Positions 51,115 to 63,100 of a stretch of 64,000 bases of DNA are shown piece by piece. The notes beneath the pieces are model-generated. The model worked only from the letters and a program-made list of their open reading frames with translations. It did not search any database and was not told the DNA's origin. This DNA comes from Baylisascaris procyonis (Eukaryota; Nematoda; Chromadorea; Rhabditida; Ascarididae). Each line of letters starts with the position of its first letter. Positions within the stretch are counted from its first letter, which is position 1. The position numbers and the translations under genes were made by a program. The DNA lies in assembly GCA_037389465.1 (NCBI GenBank), contig JAZARR010000059.1, positions 1,525,001 through 1,589,000 of the forward strand, given 5' to 3'.

Positions 51115-54100
51115 CTGAACAAAAACAAGTTAGTAATCTCTTTCGATAGCAAGCAACATGCCTAGCACAAGATCGTTATTTTTATCAATGCTATCATTCG
51201 TAATTTGCATAACCTACTGCAGTAGAAACATATTGTTGTGACCCAATTCATTATTATAATACCCTAAGCTTCTGCGAAATGCATCGTATTGATGCATTAT
51301 TATCGTCAGATGAATTGAATGAAACAATACATTTCCCATGAACAGCTATTTTCTCCACCTCGCTTTTTGCACTTCATCTTTTAATGCACTTAGAAGAAGG
51401 CCATTGCTTTTGCGGTAACTTTCAGAACACCTTTGGAAAAATTTATTACTTAACGAGACACATTTCGTAGAAACAGTTTACATGCGACGCCGAAAACGAC
51501 AATCCTTGAATGCTCTTCTTTTACGAACGATAAATGACTTTTGCTGATCATTAAACTCTCTACGAGATTTCGCACATTTTATATGGGCGCCGATTATTTG
51601 CTATTTCATCCAGTCATGACAAGTTTCTGATAGCATCTCATGTTATGCAAGTTCCACACAGCATTCCCTACGGCTTGGAAAACAATCGATATTTCATAGA
51701 CTACGATCTCTCGCACTGAAAATTGCTCCAATCAATTGAAAAGCTTTGCTCATAAGCCTGAAAATTGCAGAGATATCTCTGTTACCATTTCTTTTTCAAT
51801 CTCTCGGCAATATGCCAAATAGGTGGCCGCTAAAAAATACCCTTCATTATGCTGGCACAATATAGCGAATTACTTCTCAGCGATTTTGAGGCAATGTTTC
51901 CAACTTTCCTTTCATCTCAACGTCATCGACTTAGGACGTTTCGGCTAATTCATAGCAATTAACCCTGTTCATTGTGATTTTCTTTTTCAGTATCATTTCA
52001 GTCAAAAGAGCAAAACGAAGCAAACTGTCGTAGCCAATGATTTACAGAAAGGAAGTTGATAAAGTCAAAGTCCCTGCTCTTGAGCTAGGACGGTCCTGTA
52101 TAATGAGATATAATCTTTGCTGGGTGGTACCTTGTAGTACATACTGTGCAATAAACGACAGGAAGTCTAGTCGTAATGTTGCAAATGTTGTAAGCAATAT
52201 AAAAAGCTACCCCCAGCAAGCCATAACAAATGAAAGGAAGGACTACTCGAAATTGGTCAATGGGAATTTTTTTAACCTATTACAGAGAAGTTATAGGTGA
52301 AAAGCGCATGATGCTAAAACAAAGCTCCTTTGAGATCATTAAAAATCGTGTGAAAATTATTCTTTCTTTCTGATCACTAGAGAAAGGTAAAAGTGAAGTG
52401 TGAAGAAAAATATACTTGAAGGAGCGTTGAGGAATTGCGCCGCAGGCGATGCGCTCATAGAAGCCGAATAGGTTCCTTGATAAACAGCGGATGAAACGGC
52501 ACCACCATAAGTGGGCAAAGTGCGCGGAGATGTGTGAGAACGGGCATAATCTGGAATTGCCGACAGCAGGACATAGTGAGATTGCTTTTTGCGCATATCG
52601 ATGCACAACGGCTTTTTATCTGTTCCTCACGAGCGAATCCGATTTTACATATGTATGTGTATGTGATTGTATGTACGTGCTGATTTTTCATTTAAGGATA
52701 AGAGTTATCCGTTTAATAGACGAGGAACTTCATAGTGCTCATGGTGGTGCTTAATAAACTTAGGTCACCATTATTCTAATCCAAATGTGGAATCCCGCTT
52801 TCGCTGTTTCATGATGCTGGGCAAGATTGCCGATGGGCAATCGGTTGCATCGTCGCTTTCAGAAAAACGAAGTATCATATCGCAGCAGTTGTCCTATTTT
52901 AAAATACCGAAATAAGTTAAAGCAAAAAATACAACGCAGATTAATAAGACTGCCATCTCGTATGGTTGGGGTAAAGATTGAAAATTTTGAGGGATAGGCT
53001 TCCCATGGGTGGGAGTAGAGAGAACATTTCAAAGAAAACATTGTGCTTCGTAAATTTCCCAGAAACTGACGGCAATATGCCGAAAGAATGTCAAATACCG
53101 ATTTCAGTACGACAATCATATTACCACCGATGTCTAACATTTTTCTTGATTATAGTAAACCTGTCAGGCGATTGCTACATAAAGATGCAATACGCTTATA
53201 AATAAACCTTGGCAGCCGCAATCAGTGAAATGCCTGAAAAAATTTTCTCACGGTAATGCTCTATTTCCATTGTTTCTTAGGAATGTAGTAAATCCACAGC
53301 CCAAGAAAGCCTGGGGCATCAAACGATGCTAATATAGAGTGCATCATATGAGTGCTTAGCATGATACTTCCAACGAAGCCATGAAGCATGAACATGCTGA
53401 AAGGCCCTTCGCTCGCTTCGTGCGGCTGTAAACTTGGCTATTTATGAGCTACAAAAAACGAGAGTTATGTCTAGGTTCGACATATAACTACGTGGTGGTT
53501 TCTCCCGGTGCTGCCGAACCAAAAATAACGTTAGAAATTAGTAGGTACCAGAGAAAAAAGTGGCAAAAAGTGGTAGTTGGAATCATTGCTATACAAAGAG
53601 CTAAAGAGCCGGTAACTCACTCTGCATCCCACAGTAGGTTATTAACGCGTGTAGCCAACCAACACAGCAAATTCAAAGCATTTAGCTCGATCACAGCATG
53701 CATCGAGAACAATTCTTATGCGACTAATTATAAACCCTCGAATACTGTTTACATCCGCACTTAATTCCAAATGATCCTATCCATCACGTTGTGAAGAAAT
53801 CCCCCCATCCACTACGACCTCTACCTCAGAAAGAGGATCAAAGAGTGAAGAACTTTGCTTCCTCTCCTCGCAATCCATTTCGCCTCACAAATCTTCCTCT
53901 GGATTTTCTTATGGAAAAGACAATAGTGGACCAACCAAAACCAACCGGCATTCGCGTCGAACTGTGCGGTGTAAGCTGATGCGTAGTGTGACAACTGATC
54001 TGCAGGTGTACGCGGAGGTGGCAGTGTGAATTGTTGGCTACAAAATAATTTTCATCTCATTTAATGATTATAGTGCACTCGTGATTCAAGTGATCGGGAA

Positions 54101-57100
54101 AGGATATGGATGCATGCTCGACGGTAGCAAACGACAGCAGTAAGTGTGATGAAAGCAATGCATCCCAAAGAAACGACTTCAGGTTGACATCTCATTTAGC
54201 AAAAGAAGGGAACAGGAATGTCTGATCTGGGTATTCGAACCCGGCGACTTCAGCCAATTCCTACCCCCTCTCTCTTACTATATGAATCTCCAGCTCGTGA
54301 TTCTTCTCATTCAATGTACATAAACTTTACACTCTGTAAAGCTTCCCTTGGTTGCCTTCCAGCTTGTATATACATTCATTTTTGTTCTTTTGATTGAGGT
54401 GATTGAGGTCAGTACATCTAGGCGAGCCGACCATTAATTAACTTTTACAATCCGTTGGCGTTTGAACGTTCACGGTGGGGCCATGAGTCCGGTGGAACAC
54501 CTCATACTATGCAGTGACTTGGTTCTTGAGAACAACTAGAAAGGTTTGTTATGCAAATTTGCATGATTTACATTTTTACACACTTTTTCGCCTGTGGCGA
54601 ACCAACCTTGAAACGAGTGCAAAATTATATGAAATCGCTGTTAATGCGCCTTTGCACATTTCCGTTTATGATAGCTTAAATGGTTGAAAAAAATATAAGC
54701 ATGCTCAAAATGCGGCCAAAGGGAAAGAAATAACATGCGAGGCATATTCAGAAGCACACATCAAAACCTTGTTGTGCAGATCGAGACTGCCGGCATGTTT
54801 TATAATTCCCTCCCAATTTCAAAACTTTCATCCACAACTCTCAAATCAACGTGACATTGCACAGAACTCAAAAGCTTTTAGAAATGAGAAAATCTCCAAT
54901 CAATTCACAAAAAGCATAGCTGCATGTGTTCATCTCGCCTCAATTTTCTCAACCGGTTTCAGCTAAATGTGAGATCAGAAAATGGTAATCAGGAACACAT
55001 ACAGACAGCTCTGTGCGAAAAATCTCTGTAGGGGGGAAGGAGGAAGCAGGGAGTGAAGGAAGGCGCGACTAAACAGCAAGAGTTGGTAACGCGCTGAGTA
55101 AATATCAAAGGTCTGCAACATGCCGAAAATGCCAAATATAAAATTAGTGGCTGTCTAAGGTTTGAAGTCTCAACCATGCAGCCAAAGTAGCAATCGGCAT
55201 TCCAAGCGGTCGGTTATTAATTCTAAGTCAGGGCCGTTTGCTTGGTAGAGAACAACAATCCCCATCTGACCGCTGCTTCAGGAACGAGAAATGGAATCAC
55301 AAGAGGTTTCACAATCTTCCTTCGAGTCACTTGTGATTTTTCTGAATTTCGCATTTCCTGCGCTTTCTGAGATACCTGCATCGTCCTAATTCGTTCGCTT
55401 TCCAACTCTATGTTATTTTCATTTCCTTTCTCACTTGCTTTTATCCGCAAGTTTAAGTAATGAATAAAGGTAAGCCTCCGTCCTCTCACTTGGATGCGTA
55501 TCCTTTGCAGATATCTTGGGGTTATCAAAGCGGTACGGTCTACTTTTTTAGTGTGCTAAAAATCCATGCCTCCTATGTTATGCAAGATTCTTTTTGACGT
55601 TTCACGGAAAAACCCTAAAATTTTTCCCAGAATTAATGAGGAACATTCATCAGGCTCATAGTGAAATACCCAAATCTGCTTTTATTTTCTGCCCAGGACT
55701 TCTGGTTCATAGGGTACACCGTTTTAAAAATATCTATGCCCTTCCTCGCTTGAAATTCCTGGCAATATTTCTGGAAGATATTTGACTCCTCAAATTTCTG
55801 AGAAACCTTACTGCTTGAATTTTTGAGCAAACAAGATTGCCAACCAATGCAATATTCAACTTCAGGATTAATGGGTTCCTCAACTGACGTCCGTCAATCC
55901 AACTCCTGACTATTCGGAACTCTTATGGGGATCTTGTCGGGTCTTGCCAGCGTCTGTAGTTTTCGCTCGCTTGGGATCTTCTTTCCCCTCCTTCAAGGGA
56001 AATTTGCTCCGCCTACAAAAGCATTAAACTCACACATCATGGCGATTTAATACCGTGGGTGACTTTTTATACGGTCGCGTTGCTGAAAAATTACGGTTCT
56101 GCCTCCTATGGAAAAAACGAACAAACTCACCTGTTATAAAGCGCCTCTGCCAACTCCGCTGCTCTTTTGAGTATCAACTCCTTCGGTAACCTTTCCGGGT
56201 CTCCTGGGTACTTTGGGAGAAGCTTCTGCAACCTCTGGAACCCGAAGTCGATACTCGGTTCGGACAGCGCTAAATAGCATTTTACTGCATTTATTTTTTC
56301 TCAGCCGCCTGATGCGCTAGCAGTAGTAAGTATCATCGTGACAGAGACTTCTTAATATGTACGCAGATATGGTTACAAAAGCTCGCTTCATAAGTTCGTA
56401 TATCGGAATTTCAACCCTAACCATATTCATATTTTTGCATAAATTCCAACACATACAAACATTTGAACTTCGGACGCATCCGCCGAGTTCAAATTCATAC
56501 GTTCAATTATGAACGTGAAATTTATTAAGTAAAAATAATGACTATGAAATATAGCAATATCTTGCTTCGGATAAGCAGCTCGGCATAATATCTGAGAAAC
56601 CCTCATTGTTTCAAGATTCCTGTTTAATCTTTGCTAGCTCGAAACCTGCTGGAATCGGTTTAGTAGTCCTAGATCGACTTATGCTTACTAATTTAAGAGG
56701 AGAACGCGAAACCTCTAGCTGACGAAATCTCCATGTGAAAAATATAAACATTCTAGTGTGGGAATAGAATTTCTGTAAAATGTGACCACTGATGATGCGC
56801 TGGGGAAAAACGTTTTATCGAACAGCGAGTTCTGCCGTTTTGTTTGACTAAGCTCGATGGTGAGTTCTTTCGGTGGCATTTCTGAATATGCTTGGGGACC
56901 CCTTAACAGTGCGCGAGGTTCTCCAAATTTGAAGACTTTTGGATGAATATCACACCACCCACTAGTTCCTGGAATTGTTGGTCTTTGCAACATTGCTGGC
57001 TTGTTGAAAGACGATGAATCGACGATAAGCATAATTCGATGAGTATATATATTGCAGTTAGAAAGATCCTTTCATATTCAGAAAACCCGCACAATAATAT

Positions 57101-60100
57101 AAGAAACAAAGAAACACCAACAGATATAGACAAATCGGCCAGGATTGCCTCGACATAATTGCTTCGACTTGTAGGAAAGAGTAACTTCAACGACCCCAGG
57201 CATGTGACGAGGAGGTGTCGTGACACGCATCGCATGTGGTGTAATTATTTGAATCGACTGAAACATACCGCACCGTTCAGAAATGTATTGTGGCCTATGC
57301 ATAGGCGGTGAGCAATGTTGTCAGATAACACGACAAACGTATTTTTTACGTGAGCACGCCAAAATGAGCTGTTAATGTGATGTCAAGGTAGTAGACGACA
57401 AAGGAACGAGGAGCGAGTTCTAAGCTCGTACCCAAGATTTCCCCTACAGATGGTGCAATCAAATAAAGGAGTGGCCGTACCGTAGTCAAGATATGTCACG
57501 GAGCGAACATATTAACAGATTTTGGCTTTTCAGCAAAGCTCCTGTCTAGAAAGTTAAATTAAATTTGATAAAAGACTTCGGATCAACGCATGTCTCAGCG
57601 CAAGCTTCATTCGAACGATATTTTTGCTGTTGGAGGGTTGGAGCAGTGATTTCTAGCAACCTAACATCGCAGAGTGACTGAAAATATCGAATCTTTTAGC
57701 CGTAATCTGGGAATTCGAAGTCTTTGACCTCTGTTTGCAAAATGAAAACTCTTTATACCCCCTCCGACGACCACTATGCTCCGTTGGCCAAACTCCGCTT
57801 GAGGTCTTGCCTATGTCTACGAGCTTCGCACTCTTCACAGAATTTTCGTAGGTTCACCATTCGCTTCACGAGGTAGTTAGCTATAAACGCCAGTTGAACA
57901 ATGCAAATTCCCTAATAAAAATTTCTACCTTTCCATACCATTTAACAACTAGTGCTCGGCACTTGAGAACAGCTCCATTCAAATGTGCACCCAAAACATA
58001 CTCAATTCTGAAGCCGTTGCGGTACACAGCAAACGCCAAACCTGTCTTCGCCCACTCCGAACACACCACACCATACCCGCATAGCTATAGTCACCTACCA
58101 CACTGCACACCAAACATCGACCTCAGGGAACACCGTACTTTTCCCAAGTCGTATAAATGCATCATCTGCTGCCAGCTGATTTGACTTTTGAATATATGGG
58201 TTATGGAGAAAGCAAGTCTCATCTCTATCCACCAAAATCTGGACTCCTTAAAGGCAACAAGAATGTTAGCAGTTTGCTGTTGCGCTTATCAGAACAAACG
58301 GTGAAATGATTTGGCAAGGAATAGCAAAACATGAATATTAGTGAATTCACATTTAGCAACGAACTGCTTACTTTTTACACAGCATTTGCTTTTTTTGCTA
58401 CGGGATCGTTGTAAGATGGCATTCCATGCACAAACTCTTAGCGACTTAAAATGGTGAATAAATTACTTTCAAATGAAGAGATAGACAGATATGCACAAAT
58501 GCACACAGGCAAAAACCTGTGTGCAGACAAGCAAAGACGCACCTGAGTACGAAAGCAACGCACTGGAATAATGCGCCTTGAAGAGTTAAATTTGCAAAGG
58601 TGCATCAAAATCTGTGTACACCAAGATTACTTCAACATTCGACCAACTACCAGCCGACGATCAAGATGAACAGATTGAACAGAAAGAGAATTTCTGGTGT
58701 ATGTGAATGTGAGCGAGGAAAATCATGAGAGGGTGCTTTAAGTCCATGCTCGTATGGCAGATGCTCGTGAAAGTGCTAATCATATGCGCAATTATGTCCT
58801 CATTATAGTTGTAGAGAGTGCCTCCAAATTTGTTTTCGTCTATGGATACCTTGTCGATGGGCAAGAAAAGTTTATTTACATTTGAAATACCCAAAAAGTT
58901 GATTTTTGGGTTTTTGCAACATGAACATCCTGAGTGAGCGCAAGTCGTTTGTTGCTTAAGGTATTTCTCAACAAATTATTATGCCCAATCCCCTTAGTAT
59001 ACGCTTTTGATGTGACAGAATGCATCGTTAGGTTAAAAGATTTATTTTTTCAAACTATCGTTTCAAGATCGTCTCAATGAAAGACGGTGAATGGAATATT
59101 CCGACTTAAAACAAGGCACTTCCTTAAGAATAGTGTCTTACATCATCGTTTAAAGCAATGCGATACTCCATCCATAACCAGACAAGCAGAAAATTGAAGA
59201 TTTATACGTAAAGAACGATCAGTAAACTGTACATCAATAGTCTTCGTGCAGAACACAGAAGCAGTGACCATAAGACAGAGCAAACTCTCTACAAATGCCT
59301 TAAGGCAAAAGTCGATACGTATAAAAGGAGAGCGTGTTTGCTTACAAGTAGTCACTGTGCTTCTAGCTGTCTGCGTAGGTGTCATCTTATCAAGGGTGGG
59401 TTTGGACTTAGCAGTTCGCAGTCGGACCGCAAAGTGGCTCGGGTGCGAGGATCGTCCGGTGCTGGCTGGTGCGGAGGTGGCAATATTCGTGCCAAGGCTC
59501 TGTTGGAGCGAAACACCCTCCCCCCTTTGCTGTCGTGTTATCCCCTCCACCGTTACCATTGATGACTTTTTAAGGGCTAATAAGAAACTTAACCTCTTGC
59601 CTTGTTGCCATGTTACGCAGCATCTGGTCAAGCCTTGAAAGAGAAGGGACTTGCGAATCCTTCAGGGGCAAAGGAAAGACAGAGGGCAAAGAAAACGGGG
59701 CTTGAAACTGTTATATATAGAAAAATGACTTTTCTCAATTTTCTTTATTGGTAAAAGTGTTTACAGTGCATCTTATCGTTCTTGATCCATGTGACGGCTT
59801 GCAGCTATGTTGTTCACACATTCAAGAACGGCTCCGGCTTAGAAGGAGGGGATAGGAGGGGCTGTGCTAGAGTTATTGAAGCCTGGCGATGCTGCTTTGC
59901 AAAAGAAGCTGATTTGTGAATCAATGGCAAAGTACTGCACTGAACTAGCAATTGGTGAAGTGGGACAAAATTATGGACTCGTACACCAATATGACTCAAG
60001 AGGGTGATAAAGAATATGGGTAAATAAAAGACAGCAGCAACGAGGATAGTGCAAAAATAGTGCGCTTTTTGAAGAAAAGATTTTCAAACTCGCCTTTCAT

Positions 60101-63100
60101 ACGGTGCAACAATGAGTGGATATGATTTCCGCAGATCAAATCTGTTAGTTCCCACTCCCTTGCACTATAAGTCTCCAGTACGAATAGGGTCTCTCCGAAA
60201 TGCACGCTATTTTCTACAATATCTACTGCTCCTTGTACGGCATTCTAGCATGCACTTGCATTCTTCGTTGACGTTTTAAATCAATGCGATACAGTATTGT
60301 CTAGCGTAGTGGACCAACAGTGAAGGAGACGAGAAGAAACACAAATACTGAGATCGTCATTAACTTTCACTTAGGAAGTTCTAGAAGGCGATGATGCCGG
60401 AAATGGTGTCCTGAAGAGTTTAGAAATTCCAAAAAATGCCAACGAGGTGGATAGGCATTCGGAAAGATGCTAATTTCATCCTCAGGTTTTGATTTCACAT
60501 GTGAATATCTCTGAAAATACCATCTGTAAGAACTCGAAGCCCTCCAGTTGATGAAGATTAGTGGCTACAGAACGACTTTTGCAAATATCCTGACTGATTC
60601 AAAAGTTTGATCCTTCAAATACAACAGTAAAAGTATTTGAGGCTATGAGAGTTAAACTTTGAACATTTCCAAGCTTAGAAATCCCAGTTTATGAGACGTT
60701 TAAACAAGAACAGTGAAGTTCTGCTTCGCACAAGGAATGGAAAGTTGAAATGGGCAATTTACGACTTATCAAAACTTCACCTTATGTGATGTCAAATGAA
60801 CTGAGATTATTTCAGTAATGTCTGAAATTATTCAAGCGATGATAGTGAAAAACTAAGCGGCCGAAAGATACTAAATTTACAAACTCCAATGACAATAAGG
60901 CTCTTATATCTTCAAAATTTGTAAGAAATGATCCTAAAGAAGCAAAGAAAAGAATGAAGTTTACATTCATAAGTGGCCCATAAGCAAACATGTGTCGTGG
61001 TTACGGATCAGTACGTATATTTGTATGTGTGGTCATTTCAACTCTGGAACAACAGGAGGAAAACTTGCAAGAGTTGGTAAATACGAAATCGACTAACTAT
61101 TCGATAAAATTGTAAAAGTGTAAACGTGTCACTTCTTTCGGCATTATTCTCAACTTGTTTTTCAGTTGCACACATCCAAGAAAATTGATGGTAATGCAGT
61201 ACTATTTCGAGACGAATAAAGTGCATCTACGCTGCACAAGATAGTTATAGAACGCAAACCTCATTCCAAACTGTTGTCGGGCCGAACGAAACTTGAAGGC
61301 CTTCAAAAAAATTTTCGCCGATTATGATAACCGGTGTGCCACCTTGAGTCCATCCTTCACTCGGACATATTGCCTTTATGACTGGATTCGTAGTCACAGC
61401 TATGTCAGAAGCGTCTGATATATCTAAAATAGTAATAAAGATATTTCGTCCAAACGCACAAAAATTTTCCAAATATTTCACATTTCGCAATTTAAGAATT
61501 GCATTAAGGGAAGCGACGAAAGAACTAGCTTAATTTAGGAACAATCAAAGATATAAAAAGGCTTTTATGTGCAGCAATCTACAAACTGAGATACAAATAC
61601 TTCTTCACCTGATTGCTTCGATTTGTTTTTGACCAATTTCGAGGTGTCAATCGTGTATGCATAGTTTGTGGTTCGTGTTAATCGCAAAAATTTTTGGCCA
61701 CAATAAGAATCGTTGATTCCACCCAAGTATTTTACCAACATTTCAACGGTCTAGAATTTATGTGCATGTGCAGTATGCGTTTGGAGTTCAGAGAAGCTCC
61801 CACCCTATTGGAGGTGGGCTTGAACTTCAAAAATTGAGCGCATGGCCACAAAACTATTCGGTTGTGTTCTGGATTTTATAGTTACAAATTCTTTTTCGTG
61901 AATTTCAAAAAGCCAGGCAAAATGTGGCTGCCGTAGTGTTTCCGGTTATGTTCAGAGAGACTCGATGCTCCTATGACCTTTGGTTGATGGAGTACAGAAA
62001 AATGAACACGAATTAGACTCTCACACATAGAGATTTTGATTTAAAGACTAACTAACAAATTTGATATCGGCTGTGAATTGAAAAAAAAAATGCTGGACAT
62101 CACTAGAAACTGTCAGGTCTGATTAAGAGGCTAGAGATTTTGTAAGGCAATGATGAGACCAATGCAACCAAACACTTAGCAGAGGTTTATTCATTTTTAA
62201 GTAATATTTATGCAAAATGAAATCCCTCTTTGGCGATGTACGCGTTATGAATAGTTTGCAGCGTGTTGGAATGACTCACAAAGAGCTTGAATATTCACAT
62301 GAGAGAGTTTTATGGGAAACTAGCATTGCCCGAGAAAGGGTTATAAACGCTGTTGACGAGACGAGATGACGCTTCTCATTAGAAGTATACTGCAATCCGT
62401 TTTGATGTATTTGCATCCCCACTATCATCGACAACTGACTACGGTAGCGAGTGAGAAGTGAAGCAGTTGGCCGCACAGCGCTCCACAACAACGCAAAATC
62501 GATCGGCTAACAGCGAGCGACTATGTATCCCTTTAAAATGAACACTGCACTATATTCATTTTTATGTATTGCTTAACGTCGGATAATGAAAGTATATATT
62601 TTGCAGTATAGAAATGCAGAAATCCTCGCACCCTCTTCACCGAAGTGCAAACGGCTGTCATTTCAGAAAACTCGCACGTTGATTGTTTCAAACACCGCAC
62701 GGACAGTGTAGTGAGCGCGCAAATACCTCATGACGGCTAAACTTTTACCGCAGATCTTAGCCAGCAGTTAAACTCAAGAACTTGCAGTGATTTGCCTGAA
62801 ACTTCTTTCATTCTTGCATTTCCAGCCCCGACGGCCCGAATTTACTGAAAAAATTGATGCTGAGAGTTTATCCGTCTCAGACTGACGTTAGGCTGGCGAG
62901 TATATACGGATGCATGAATGGGAATATATCTCATTCTCCGAAAGAAGTGTCTAGAAATGTGTTTCAGAGAAAAAAACTATGAAAGCAAAGCGGATGAAGC
63001 TCATGTTAGGACAGAATCAAGCTCTTTATGGGAGTATGAATCGATGCTTCAATATATGGCGTTACCCTAACGGAACAAAGCGTTGAGTGTGAGGATGGCA

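Noticed and set aside
54221..54270. tRNA-like B box (GGTTCGAATACCC on the minus strand)
   Set aside because: The T-arm does not pair properly, the A-box-like sequence is only about ten bases away, and no acceptor stem is found.
56785..56820. CTGATGA...GAAA hammerhead-like motif
   Set aside because: The segment between the two core motifs does not form stem II, and no flanking stems are visible.
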